A stretch of 64,000 nucleotides of DNA, taken from Cryobacterium sp. HLT2-28 (GTDB lineage: Bacteria > Actinomycetota > Actinomycetes > Actinomycetales > Microbacteriaceae). Made by a program: the position numbers and the translations under genes. Positions within the stretch are counted from its first letter, which is position 1, and each line of letters begins with the position of its first letter. Positions 46,321-55,298 of the stretch are shown in pieces. The DNA lies in assembly GCF_004402495.1 (NCBI RefSeq), contig NZ_SOFH01000029.1:186001-250000 (forward strand), given 5' to 3'. The notes below the pieces were generated by a model, which ran no database searches, was not told the origin of the DNA, and was given only the letters and a program-made list of their open reading frames with translations.

Positions 46321-46392
46321 TGTTTAACCTCCCTGGTGTGAGTAAGGGAGGTCTGGGCGTTCGGCACAGGTGGGCGCGGATAGGCTGAGTCA

Positions 46393-48387
46393 GTGACTCG
46401 TCTCCTGCGCATCTCCGGTCCGGCGGTCCTCCTGATCGCGGCCGTGCTGTCGGCCCTGGTCGCCCTCGCGTACGGCGGCGGCGCCACCGGACAGCTGCTC
46501 GCCGACCCGGGTCCCGTCGTGCGGTGGGGTCTTCCGCTGGCCAAACTGCTCGTCAACCTCGGTGCGGCCGGAACCATCGGTGCGCTCGTGCTCACCTGTT
46601 TCGCGCTGAGCCCGCGGGAGCCGGAATTCAACACGGCGATCGACTTCGCCGCGGCATCCGCCGCCCTGCTCACGGTGGCCGCTGCGCTGACCGGCTTCCT
46701 CACCTTCCTGCAGGTGACCAATGTGCCGCTCAGCTTCGACGACCGGTTCAGTGCGACCGCCGGGCAGTTCTTCAGTGAGATCGAACTCGGCCAGGCCTGG
46801 CTCGGCACGACGCTCATCGCGGCGGGCGTCACGGTGCTCTGCTTCGCGGTGCGGAACCAGACCGCGCTGGTGTTCGTGGCGGCCCTCGCCGTCGGGGCGC
46901 TCGTGCCCATGGCGTTGCAGGGGCACGCGGCCGGCGCGGAGGGGCACGACGTCGCCATCACCGCCCTTGGCCTGCATCTCGTCTTCGCGGCCGTCTGGCT
47001 CGGCGGCCTGCTCACCATCGTCGTGCTCCGCAAACACTTGGTCGGGAGTCGGATCGGCGTCGTGATCGGCCGGTATTCCTCACTGGCCGTGGTCTGCTTC
47101 ATCGTCGTCGCGGCCACCGGCTATGTCAGCGCCGAGCTCCGCATCGGAACCTGGGAGCGGCTGCTCACGGGCTATGGCATTCTCGTGCTGGTCAAGGTGA
47201 TCGCGCTGATCGCCCTCGGCGGGTTCGGGGTGCTGCAGCGCCGCTTCCTGGTGGCCCGGATGCAACGGAGCGCGCAGCCGGGCGACGCCCGGTCGCGCAC
47301 CTGGTTCTGGTGGCTTGTCGTGGCCGAACTGGGCTTCATGGGCCTGGCCTCCGGCGTCGCCGCGGCGCTGGCGCGCACGGCCACCCCGGTGGCGCAGATC
47401 GTGGCGACGTCGGTGCCGACCGCGACGCCCGCCCAGATCCTGACGGGGGAGGTGCTTCCGCCGGAACTCACCTTCGGCCGGTATTTCACCGAGTGGAGGT
47501 TCGACCTGGCCTGGGTGTTGTTCTGCGCGTTCGGGATCTTCTTCTACCTCGCGGGCGTGGCCCGCCTGCGGCGCCGCGGCGACAAGTGGCCGCTCTACCG
47601 CACCGTGCTCTGGGTCATCGGCATGCTCATCCTTTTCTACATCACCAACGGCGGGGCCAACCTCTACGCGAGCTACCTGTTCTCGTCGCACATGCTCATG
47701 CACATGGCGCTGACGATGCTCGTGCCGGTGTTCCTTGTGCCCGGAGCGCCCGTGACGCTCGCCGCCAGGGCTATCCGCAAGCGTCAGGACGGCAGCCGGG
47801 GCCCGCGCGAGTGGATCCTGCTGGCCGTGCACTCCCGCTATGCGGGCATCCTGGCGAACCCGCTCGTCGCCGCCGGACTCTGGGCCGGGTCGTTGTGGGT
47901 GTTCTACTACTCGTCCCTGTTCAGCTGGGCGACGACCGACCACATCGGCCACGAGTGGATGGTGGTGCACTTCCTGATCACCGGGTACCTGTTCGTGCAG
48001 TCGCTGATCGGGATCGACCCGGTGCCCTACCGACTGCCGTATGCCGGCCGGCTGCTCCTGCTGCTCGGGACGATGGCGTTCCACGCCTTCTTCGGAGTGA
48101 CCCTGATGACCGGCACCGGGCTCCTGCTCGCCGACTGGTATGGCGCGATGGGACGGAACTGGGGCCTCAGCGGCATTGCCGACCAGCAGATGGGCGGCGG
48201 CATCGCGTGGAGCGTCGGCGAGATCCCGACGATCGCCCTGGCCATCGCCGTCGCCATCCAGTGGAGCCGCAGTGATGAGAAGGAATCCCGGCGCACCGAC
48301 CGCAACGCGGACCGCACCGGTGAGGCGGAGTTGAAGCGGTACAACGACCAGTTGGCCGCCCTGGCCTCCCGCGACCGGCGGGGCTGA
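46393..48387 (+). CDS. CopD/CtaG fusion: copper transport and cytochrome oxidase assembly membrane protein
   Basis: A 664-residue polytopic protein. The N-terminal half (to about residue 330) resembles the CopD copper-uptake domain with several helices (LGLHLVFAAVWLGGLLTIV, SSLAVVCFIVVAATGYVSAEL). The C-terminal half is CtaG of the caa3-type oxidase, including histidine-bearing helices LFSSHMLMHMALTMLVPVFLV and DHIGHEWMVVHFLITGYLF. Such fusions occur across actinobacteria and are inferred to deliver copper to the oxidase. GTG start. No oxidase genes are adjacent. Confidence 0.85.
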   Translation: MTRLLRISGPAVLLIAAVLSALVALAYGGGATGQLLADPGPVVRWGLPLAKLLVNLGAAGTIGALVLTCFALSPREPEFNTAIDFAAASAALLTVAAALTGFLTFLQVTNVPLSFDDRFSATAGQFFSEIELGQAWLGTTLIAAGVTVLCFAVRNQTALVFVAALAVGALVPMALQGHAAGAEGHDVAITALGLHLVFAAVWLGGLLTIVVLRKHLVGSRIGVVIGRYSSLAVVCFIVVAATGYVSAELRIGTWERLLTGYGILVLVKVIALIALGGFGVLQRRFLVARMQRSAQPGDARSRTWFWWLVVAELGFMGLASGVAAALARTATPVAQIVATSVPTATPAQILTGEVLPPELTFGRYFTEWRFDLAWVLFCAFGIFFYLAGVARLRRRGDKWPLYRTVLWVIGMLILFYITNGGANLYASYLFSSHMLMHMALTMLVPVFLVPGAPVTLAARAIRKRQDGSRGPREWILLAVHSRYAGILANPLVAAGLWAGSLWVFYYSSLFSWATTDHIGHEWMVVHFLITGYLFVQSLIGIDPVPYRLPYAGRLLLLLGTMAFHAFFGVTLMTGTGLLLADWYGAMGRNWGLSGIADQQMGGGIAWSVGEIPTIALAIAVAIQWSRSDEKESRRTDRNADRTGEAELKRYNDQLAALASRDRRG

Positions 48388-48418
48388 ACGAGCCGCCGGG
48401 CTGAACGCGCCGAACGGG

Positions 48419-49468
48419 TCAGTGCAGCTGGATCGCCAGCGATCCGTCGGGCCGGACGGTCACGCTCAGCGCGACCGCGAACGGGACGTCCTCGTCGCGG
48501 GTCTCGACGTCGCCGTCGAACAGGGACTGCACCTCGACGACGATGTGGGCCTGGCCGGTGGTGTCGGCCATCTCGAAGGTGGTTGTTCCCGCGGTCAGGG
48601 CCACCACCGGGTAGGCCGCGATCGTCCAGACCGGAACGCCTTTGACCCGGTCGTTGATCTCGATGCCGAAGGGGCAGTTCGACGGCTGGAGCACCTGCTG
48701 GGTGGTGCAGTCGTCGAGGAAGCCGTTCAGCTCGGTCTGCACCTGATCGAGGAACAGCTTGTTCGGTTCGGCGTCGATCGTGACATCCGCGGCCCCGTTC
48801 TTCGTGACCGCGATCTGCTGGGCCGGGGCGGTGAGCAGGTTCGACGAGTGTCCGACGGAGTACAGCGCGGGCGCGAACGCGAGGTACGCGGCCTGGTTCG
48901 AGAAGGTGGCCGGGGCGTCGGCCGCTGCGTGTGCCCGGGTGTCGAGGGTCAGGCCGTTGACCGTGAAGGACGCCTCGTGCAGCACCGTGACCTGCAACAC
49001 GGCGAGCGGGCTGGCGTTGAAGCGCCAACTGTCGAAGACCCCGGCGAAGGTACCGGTGTGGGCGACGCTGAACGCCATCGAGGCGGGCTTGCCGTCGAGG
49101 CGGAAACCGTAGACGACTGTGTGCTTGCCCGGTTCGTCCTCGGTGTCACTGGTCAGGTGGATGTCGGTGAGCGCGCCGAGCACCGCCGGTCGCAGCAGCG
49201 TGGCCGGCAGGTTCTGGGGCAATTTGGCGGCCTTGAGCGCCTTATCCGTGAGTTCGACCCCGGGCAGCTGGAGCGCACTGGTCGTGTCGTGCCGGGCGAT
49301 GGCCTCGAGGTACTGGCGCACGAAACCGCCGGCGCTGTACAGGTCGCGGTTGAGTGAACCGATCGCGGCCGCGAAGGCGGCACAGAGCAGGGCGGCAATC
49401 ACGACCATGGCGAGGATGGCGCGTCGCCGGCTGCTACGGCCGGTGCCGTCCCCATTGCTCACGTCCAT
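48419..49468 (-). CDS. Membrane-anchored extracytoplasmic protein, unknown function
   Basis: A 349-residue protein with an Arg-rich N-terminus, one hydrophobic anchor (about residues 17-40) and a long extracytoplasmic domain with two cysteines (DDCTTQQ and SNCPFG), which could pair. Repeated strand-like segments resemble NTF2/immunoglobulin-like folds but no family is recognised. GGGAGGAT precedes the chosen ATG by two bases; longer frames run into the helicase promoter region. Divergent from the Pif1-like gene. Confidence 0.55.
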   Translation of the reverse strand: MDVSNGDGTGRSSRRRAILAMVVIAALLCAAFAAAIGSLNRDLYSAGGFVRQYLEAIARHDTTSALQLPGVELTDKALKAAKLPQNLPATLLRPAVLGALTDIHLTSDTEDEPGKHTVVYGFRLDGKPASMAFSVAHTGTFAGVFDSWRFNASPLAVLQVTVLHEASFTVNGLTLDTRAHAAADAPATFSNQAAYLAFAPALYSVGHSSNLLTAPAQQIAVTKNGAADVTIDAEPNKLFLDQVQTELNGFLDDCTTQQVLQPSNCPFGIEINDRVKGVPVWTIAAYPVVALTAGTTTFEMADTTGQAHIVVEVQSLFDGDVETRDEDVPFAVALSVTVRPDGSLAIQLH

Positions 49469-49568
49469 ATCCTCCCATGGCGCGGGTCCACGGGCAGGCA
49501 CCCGCTCGGCCGGAGTGCACAAGCCGGGTGGTGACGGCCGCCGGTCGCAGGACAGCGGATACAGTGGA

Positions 49569-50903
49569 ATGTCCCTCCCGCACCCATCGAAAGCGTCCCA
49601 CGTGTCCGAGATCCCGCTGTCGCGCGAACAAGCCGAGGTGTTCCAGGCGATCGAGGGCACCCGCCAGAACGTCTTCGTCACCGGCCGGGCCGGAACGGGA
49701 AAGTCCACGCTGCTGAACCACCTCTCCTGGAACACCAGCAAGCAGATCGTCATCGCGGCGCCCACCGGCGTCGCCGCCCTCAACGTGGGCGGCCAGACCA
49801 TCCACTCGCTGTTCCGGCTGCCGATCGGGGTGATCGCCGATCACCCGATCGACCAGAACGACCAGCTGCGCAAGCTGCTCAACACGATTGACACCGTGGT
49901 CATCGACGAGGTGTCCATGGTCAACGCCGACCTGATGGATGCGATCGACCGCAGCCTGCGCCAGGCCCGCCAACGGCCCAACGACACCTTCGGCGGGGCC
50001 CAGATCGTGCTCTTCGGCGACCCGTACCAGCTTGCCCCGGTCCCGGGGGACTCCGACGAGCGCGCCTACTTCGCTGACACCTACCGGTCGATGTGGTTCT
50101 TCGACGCCAAGGTCTGGCGGGACGCCGACCTGCGCATCTTCGAGCTCAGTGAGGTGCACCGCCAGCGCGACGCGGACTTCAAGCTCATGCTCAACGCGGT
50201 CCGGCACGGCCAGGTCACGCCGGAGATCGGCGGGGCGCTCAACGCGGCGGGGGAGCGGAAGCCGCCGACGGAGGGCGTGATCACCCTCGCGACCCGGAAC
50301 GATTCCGTGAACCGGATCAATGCGGCCGCGTTGAAGAGCCTCTCCGGGAAGGCCCTCACCGCCAAGGCGGACGTCACCGGCGATTTCGGCGGCCGCACGT
50401 TCCCGGCCGATGAGGTGCTCGAACTCAAGGTGGGCGCGCAGGTCATGTTCCTGCGCAACGATTCCCCGCAGGACGGCGGTCCGCGCTGGGTGAACGGCAG
50501 CATCGGCACCGTCACCCGGGTCGACTCGACGGTCTACGTGGACATCGACGGGGTCACCCACGAGGTGGAGCCCGCCGTGTGGGAGAAGTTCAAGTACACA
50601 TACAACGCCACCACCAAGAAACTGAGCAAGGACGTCGTGGCCGAGTTCACGCAGTTCCCGTTGCGGTTGGCGTGGGCGGTCACCATCCACAAGTCGCAGG
50701 GGGCCACCTACGAGCGGGCGATCGTGGACCTCGGGGCGCGGGTGTTCAGTCCAGGTCAGACCTACGTCGCCCTGAGCCGGCTGACCAGCCTCGACGGCCT
50801 CTACCTCACCCGTCCGCTGCGGCCGAGCGACATCATCGTGGACGAGAACGTGCAGCGGTTCATGAACGGTCCCCGCGGCGACCTGCCTGCCCTGCCCGAC
50901 TGA
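49569..50903 (+). CDS. Pif1-like SF1B DNA helicase
   Basis: A 444-residue helicase of the Pif1/RecD-like group. Motifs in order: Walker A VTGRAGTGKSTLL, VIAAPTGVAALN, Walker B VVIDEVSMVNADLMDAI, QIVLFGDPYQLAPVPG, VMFLRNDSPQ, motif V TIHKSQGATYERAIVDLG and motif VI YVALSRLTSLDGLYL. All catalytic residues are present. Such enzymes unwind G-quadruplexes and RNA-DNA hybrids. ATG start preferred; a GTG 11 codons downstream is possible. No nuclease or partner gene is adjacent. Confidence 0.88.
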   Translation: MSLPHPSKASHVSEIPLSREQAEVFQAIEGTRQNVFVTGRAGTGKSTLLNHLSWNTSKQIVIAAPTGVAALNVGGQTIHSLFRLPIGVIADHPIDQNDQLRKLLNTIDTVVIDEVSMVNADLMDAIDRSLRQARQRPNDTFGGAQIVLFGDPYQLAPVPGDSDERAYFADTYRSMWFFDAKVWRDADLRIFELSEVHRQRDADFKLMLNAVRHGQVTPEIGGALNAAGERKPPTEGVITLATRNDSVNRINAAALKSLSGKALTAKADVTGDFGGRTFPADEVLELKVGAQVMFLRNDSPQDGGPRWVNGSIGTVTRVDSTVYVDIDGVTHEVEPAVWEKFKYTYNATTKKLSKDVVAEFTQFPLRLAWAVTIHKSQGATYERAIVDLGARVFSPGQTYVALSRLTSLDGLYLTRPLRPSDIIVDENVQRFMNGPRGDLPALPD

Positions 50904-51023
50904 CCGGCCCGCCCGGTCTGCGCGTCACGAACGAGCGCCGCGGCGCACGTTGCGAAAGCGGGCGCACGATCGAACATGCGCCCCCAGCTCGAACCTGCGC
51001 CGCGAGGCGACGGATGCCTGGGG

Positions 51024-51623
51024 TCAGTGGTGGTGGCCGGTCGGGTCGACGGTGGGGGACGTCGACGCCGGGAGGCCGTGTGAGCCGTGGGGCACGGCGT
51101 GGGCTCCGGCGTCCGTCGCGGCCAGGGCCGGCGTGGTCAGGCCGGAGAACAACAGCCCGCCGATCGTGAGGGCGAGCAGGAAGCGCCAGCCCGGCGGGGC
51201 GGCCGCGGCATCCGTTGGCCCGGCGCCCGGCCCGGCGGTGCCCGCGCCACCGGGCGGGCGGACACCCCGGCCGGCCGTGCGGCGACCGATGGCGAGGGCG
51301 GCGGCGATGAAGAGACCGAACAGTGACGCCACCATCATCGGGAAGAGGGGGAGGCCCGTGGCGCCGGTGGGCAGCCCGAACCCGCTGCCCAGCGTCGCCG
51401 TCGCTCCCCACACGAAGACGGGGATGAGGGCGCCGAACAGGGCCAGGTCCGCGGCGACCAGCCGCCCGCTGACCAGCATCACGACGCCCCAGCCGAGTTC
51501 GGCGGCGCCGAACCCGACCAGGAGGATCGCGAGGAGCACCGGGGCGCTGGCGCCGACGGCGAGGTGGATCGTGCCGGCGCCCATCGCGGCGAAGGCGAGC
51601 CAGAGGCGGCTGATCGAGGTCAT
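51024..51623 (-). CDS. Small membrane protein, His-tail, unknown function
   Basis: A 199-residue membrane protein with about five hydrophobic helices (LWLAFAAMGAGTIHLAVGA, VLLAILLVGFGAAELGWGVVML). A Pro/Ala/Gly-rich loop follows the first four, and the C-terminal tail has clustered histidines (HAVPHGSH and final GHHH), which might bind metal. Start at the ATG with GGAAAGG upstream. It is 59 bp after the DUF4383 gene on the same strand. Confidence 0.6.
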   Translation of the reverse strand: MTSISRLWLAFAAMGAGTIHLAVGASAPVLLAILLVGFGAAELGWGVVMLVSGRLVAADLALFGALIPVFVWGATATLGSGFGLPTGATGLPLFPMMVASLFGLFIAAALAIGRRTAGRGVRPPGGAGTAGPGAGPTDAAAAPPGWRFLLALTIGGLLFSGLTTPALAATDAGAHAVPHGSHGLPASTSPTVDPTGHHH

Positions 51624-51682
51624 GGCGTGCCTTTCCGTGGATCGGGCATGGACGAGGGCCGTGCGAGCCGGGCCGTTGCCGG

Positions 51683-52105
51683 TCAGGCCGTGGCGGCGCG
51701 GTCGTGGGTGCGGTTGACGACCTTGTCGGTTGCGAGGCCGGCCCCGAGCAGCACGATCGCGCTGGCGAGGTGCAGGAAGTGGTCCGGCGTGTTGAGGGCG
51801 AGGATGTTCAGCGCGGTGCTCGCGATGAAGAAGCCGACGATGCCGAGCAGCAGGTAGACCGCTCCGATCGTGGTGTTGACGGCCTTCGCGGCGGGAACAC
51901 TCGCCAGCCCGGCGATCAGGAGCGCCGCGCCGATCAGAAGGTGGGCCACGTTGTGCAGCGGGTTGACCGCGAAGAGGCCGAGGAGCAGGCCGCCCTCGGT
52001 CGCGATGAAGCTGATGCCGCCGGTCACGGCGAAGCCGAGGAGTCCGACGAGCAGGTAGACAGCGCCGAAGACCGTGGCGACGAGGCGGTTGGGTGAAGTG
52101 CGCAT
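51683..52105 (-). CDS. DUF4383 domain membrane protein
   Basis: A 140-residue membrane protein with four hydrophobic helices. NPLHNVAHLLIGAALLIAGLA and NTPDHFLHLASAIVLL are the conserved histidine-containing segments of the actinobacterial DUF4383 family, unknown in function. A strong AGGAGG lies eight bases before the ATG. It is divergent from the serine-hydrolase-like lipoprotein gene. Confidence 0.85.
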   Translation of the reverse strand: MRTSPNRLVATVFGAVYLLVGLLGFAVTGGISFIATEGGLLLGLFAVNPLHNVAHLLIGAALLIAGLASVPAAKAVNTTIGAVYLLLGIVGFFIASTALNILALNTPDHFLHLASAIVLLGAGLATDKVVNRTHDRAATA

Positions 52106-52271
52106 GAGAAGACCTCCTGTTTGGTGTCACGGTCGATCCGTGCACGATAACTATTCGGAGTTCCGGGCGATTCGGTTTGGTCAATGCACGCACGGCATCC
52201 GGGTCCTGAGTACACTCCCTCGTAGAGGGGTCAGCAGCCAATGGGGGTAACGGAATGAACGTCGAGATGTC

Positions 52272-53621
52272 ATGACGAACGCTGGGAGGGCGCCCCGACG
52301 ATGCGCCGTGAGCGCACTCGCGGTGAGCGCGGCCCTTCTGCTCTCCGGATGCACGGGCACGGCCGGTGCCGTCGGCGACAGCCACCCGCAGGTGCAGGCC
52401 CCGTTCCCGGCGGCGATCGCCGGCCGCCTGGACGCAGCCCTCGCCGAAGCGATCACCCAGTCCGGCTCCAGCGGAGCCCTCGCCGGCGTCTGGGCGCCGT
52501 GGGCGGGGCAATGGGTCGTGTCGCCCGGCACCACGGCGCCGGGGAACGCCGTTCCCATGGGCACGGCCATGACCTACCGGATCGGCACGAACACGACCGC
52601 GCTGACCTGCACTGTGCTGGCGAAGCTCGTCGATGAGGGCATCGTGAAGCTCGACGACCAGGTCTCGACCTACCTCGACCGGATGGTGGGACTCGAGGGA
52701 GTCACTCTCGGCCAGTTGTGCCGCAACACGTCCGGCCTGGCCGACTACACCCGGAACCTGCTCCCGCAGTTCGTGAAGAACCCGACCCGGATCTGGCCGG
52801 CGCAGGAGGTGGTGTCCAGCGGGATGGGGTCTCCGCGCGTGGGGCTGCCCGGTGGCGTCTGGGCGCAGTCCGACACCGGGGTCGTGCTGCTCGGGATGGC
52901 CCTCGAGGAGGCGGCCCACCAGGACCTGTCGTCTCTCTACCGCAGCCTGGTGCTCGAACCGGTGGGCATGACCGGCACGAGCCTGCCCGGCCCGAATGAG
53001 CTGGGCCTGCCCGGCTCACACCCCGAGGGGCTCACCGCCGCGCTCGACGCGGCCGGGCACCCCGTCTGCGACAGTGTCCTCACCGTGACCGAGCTGTCGC
53101 CGTCGATGGGCGGTGCCGCGGCCGGCGCCGTGTCGACCCTGGCCGATCAGAAGAAGTGGGTGAGCGCCCTCGCCGAGGGCAGCCTGCTCACCGACGCGAC
53201 GGCGAAGGCGCAGTGGGCGACGGTGGCCGAAGGAGCCGACGCGCCCGGCTGGCGCCGCTACGGCCTCGGCGCCGAGCAGATCGGTCCGCTCCGCGGGCGG
53301 TCCGGGGCGATCCCCGGGTTCATCTCGGCGGCGTACTCCGATCCGGCCAGCGGCCTCACGATCGTGGTCGCTTTCAACAACTCGACTGACGGGGCCGGTT
53401 TCGCCGAGGCCGTGGCGCGGCGCCTCGCCGCCATCGTGTGGGCCGTGCCTGCGGCTGACGACACGGCAGGCACCGGGGCAGGTGCCGCCGCCCCCGCCGC
53501 GGACTCTACGCCGGCCTCCGCACCGACGACACCCTTGCCGTGGACCGAGGAGCAGGCCGCGGAAGCGATCCGCGCCGCCACGGCGTGCGCCCCTCCCGCT
53601 GCGCCGGCACCGGCCGGGTAG
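52272..53621 (+). CDS. Serine-hydrolase-fold (class C beta-lactamase-like) lipoprotein lacking catalytic motifs
   Basis: A 449-residue lipoprotein (lipobox LLLSGC, Cys27) with a beta-lactamase/DD-peptidase-like fold: LAKLVDEGIVKLDDQVSTYL, LCRNTSGLADYT, VVLLGMALEE, YGLGAEQIGPLRGRSGAIPGF. The three catalytic motifs are replaced. SxxK reads TNTT at 106-109, YxN reads QSD at 199-201, and the KTG/HxG box reads RSG at 343-345. A long Ala/Pro-rich C-terminus follows. It is therefore probably a binding protein rather than an enzyme; that is inference. The frame is intact with no sign of decay. Confidence 0.8.
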   Translation: MTNAGRAPRRCAVSALAVSAALLLSGCTGTAGAVGDSHPQVQAPFPAAIAGRLDAALAEAITQSGSSGALAGVWAPWAGQWVVSPGTTAPGNAVPMGTAMTYRIGTNTTALTCTVLAKLVDEGIVKLDDQVSTYLDRMVGLEGVTLGQLCRNTSGLADYTRNLLPQFVKNPTRIWPAQEVVSSGMGSPRVGLPGGVWAQSDTGVVLLGMALEEAAHQDLSSLYRSLVLEPVGMTGTSLPGPNELGLPGSHPEGLTAALDAAGHPVCDSVLTVTELSPSMGGAAAGAVSTLADQKKWVSALAEGSLLTDATAKAQWATVAEGADAPGWRRYGLGAEQIGPLRGRSGAIPGFISAAYSDPASGLTIVVAFNNSTDGAGFAEAVARRLAAIVWAVPAADDTAGTGAGAAAPAADSTPASAPTTPLPWTEEQAAEAIRAATACAPPAAPAPAG

Positions 53622-53630
53622 GATCTGCCC

Positions 53631-54152
53631 ATGGCAATCGACCCAGACACGAAGGACTGGACCTGGGTGCTCGAGACCCCGTGCCCCGACTGCGGTTTCG
53701 CGGCGGCCGAGGTCGACTTCGACGACATCCCTCGGCTCGTGCGCCGGAACGCGGCCCGATGGATTCCGGTGTTGCACCGCGCGGATGTCGCGGTGCGCCC
53801 GAACGAGAACACCTGGTCGGCCCTGGAGTACGCGGCCCATGTCCGCGACGTCTTCCGCATCTTCGAGGCACGCCTGCGGCTGATGCTCACCGAGGTCGAC
53901 CCGGTCTTCCCGAATTGGGACCAGGACGCGACGGCGGTCGCCGACCGGTACGATCAGCAGGAACCAGCCGTCGTGGCCCGGGAACTCACCGAGGCCGCGG
54001 CATCCGTCGCCGACGCGTTCGCCCAGGTCGCGGTCGGCGACCTGGGGCGTACCGGGCGCCGAAGCGACGGCGCCGTGTTCACCGTGGCGACGCTGGGCCG
54101 GTACTTCCTGCACGACCCGGTGCATCATCTGCACGATGTGGCCGGCGACTGA
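53631..54152 (+). CDS. DinB-family protein
   Basis: A 173-residue four-helix metal-binding protein of the DinB/YfiT superfamily. A Cys-Pro-Asp-Cys motif (TPCPDCGF) near the N-terminus precedes the helices. Metal-ligand histidines appear as SALEYAAHVRDVF and HDPVHHLHDV at the C-terminus. Actinobacterial members often act with mycothiol as S-transferases. It begins 9 bp after the lipoprotein gene and may be in its operon. Confidence 0.8.
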   Translation: MAIDPDTKDWTWVLETPCPDCGFAAAEVDFDDIPRLVRRNAARWIPVLHRADVAVRPNENTWSALEYAAHVRDVFRIFEARLRLMLTEVDPVFPNWDQDATAVADRYDQQEPAVVARELTEAAASVADAFAQVAVGDLGRTGRRSDGAVFTVATLGRYFLHDPVHHLHDVAGD

Positions 54153-54178
54153 CACCCGACTGACACCCGGAGGTCGCG

Positions 54179-54212
54179 AAAAAACGGGCGCACCATGACT
54201 GGTGCGCCCGTT
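54179..54212 (-). terminator. Intrinsic terminator, best oriented for glsB
   Basis: AACGGGCGCACCA and TGGTGCGCCCGTT form a perfect 13-bp stem with a TGAC loop. Read on the minus strand it is followed by a run of six T, so it should stop transcripts of the glsB-like gene; it may also stop DinB transcripts from the other side. Confidence 0.88.
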
Positions 54213-54237
54213 CTCGGCTGAGTGGCCTTCGTGCCGG

Positions 54238-54501
54238 TCAGGCCCGGCGGCGTCCGGCGAGGGCGCCGTAGACCAGAAGCACGATGATCGATCCGGCGAT
54301 GGCGAGCAGCCAGGTCGAGATCGAGAAGAAGTCGCCGAGGTTGACCCCGAAGATGATTGATCCGAGCCAGCCGCCGAGGAACGCGCCGATAACGCCGAGG
54401 AGCAGCGTGAGGAACCAGCCGCCGCCCTGACGGCCCGGCAGGATCGCCTTTGCGATGGCGCCGGCGATAAGTCCGAGAATCAGAAATCCGATGAAGCTCA
54501 T
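54238..54501 (-). CDS. GlsB/YeaQ/YmgE family stress membrane protein
   Basis: An 87-residue membrane protein of the transglycosylase-associated family: MSFIGFLILGLIAGAIAKAILPG, then GGGWFLTLLLGVIGAFLGGWLG and a third helix. Members are induced by envelope or osmotic stress. Preceded by a purine-rich AAGAAGGA RBS. Its neighbour encodes an Asp23-type protein, as in the glsB-gls24 pairing of Gram-positive bacteria. Confidence 0.9.
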   Translation of the reverse strand: MSFIGFLILGLIAGAIAKAILPGRQGGGWFLTLLLGVIGAFLGGWLGSIIFGVNLGDFFSISTWLLAIAGSIIVLLVYGALAGRRRA

Positions 54502-54605
54502 GGGTGTGTCCTTCTTTTTTTGTGGGGGAGTCGGGTCGGTGGACCCTGGGTCAGTGCACGAGTGGGGGCGCCGCAGCGCGGGTCGAGCGGGTTCGCTCGG
54601 GTTGG

Positions 54606-55130
54606 TTACTCCGGGACGGCCGGGGTCTCGGGCTCGTCGGCCGGGGCCCCGGCGTAGTGGACATCCTTGACGGTCACGTCGACAGCGGTCACCTGCATGC
54701 CCACGATCGTGTGGATCGCAGTCGTGATCGCGGCCCGCACGTCGTCGGCGACCTTCTGCAGTTCGTGGGGGTACTCCACGACCAGGGAGATCTCCACGGC
54801 GACGCGGGTCTCATCGACGGTGATGCTCACCCCCTGGGACGGGTCGGTTCCGCTGATGGCCTCCCGGATGGCGCCGAGGGCGCGCGCGGCGCCGCCGCCG
54901 AGGGCGAAGACCCCGGGAACCTCACGCGCCGCGATTCCGACGATCTTCGCAACAACGCCGTCCACGATGACGGTCTTGCCGGTGCCGGCTTCCGGGGCTT
55001 CGAATGCGGTGGTGTCGACGATGGTGAACTCCAGTCTCTCTCTGCCTGCCCGCCCGGAAAGGGCGGCGACCGCAGCTTGGTCAATTACTAAGACGTTAGC
55101 CGGGACGGATTCGTCACGTCGAAGTTGCAC
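54606..55130 (-). CDS. Asp23/Gls24 family envelope stress protein
   Basis: A 174-residue protein of the alkaline shock protein family: VIDGVVAKIVGIAAREVPGVFAL (here VIVDGVVAK), GVSITVDETRVAVEISLVVEYPHELQKVADDVR and VVGMQVTAVDVTVKDVHY. It sits at the membrane and responds to alkaline or envelope stress in Gram-positive bacteria. The start is unclear: there is no ATG; the GTG given has no good RBS, and a TTG seven codons upstream is open. Confidence 0.8.
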   Translation of the reverse strand: MQLRRDESVPANVLVIDQAAVAALSGRAGRERLEFTIVDTTAFEAPEAGTGKTVIVDGVVAKIVGIAAREVPGVFALGGGAARALGAIREAISGTDPSQGVSITVDETRVAVEISLVVEYPHELQKVADDVRAAITTAIHTIVGMQVTAVDVTVKDVHYAGAPADEPETPAVPE

Positions 55131-55298
55131 AAAGTCTGGAAGACGTGACAATCAGGTGCGGGAGGCCCTGCACGGATGCCGCCGCCCGCCGTTTTCGGCG
55201 AGGTTGCACTCCTGGTCGGGCATATGCCCTGAGTTAAGCTGAGATCGGCTCGGCAACCCCGAACTCGCGGGCCTCAGGCAACACCCACGGAGGTTCTC

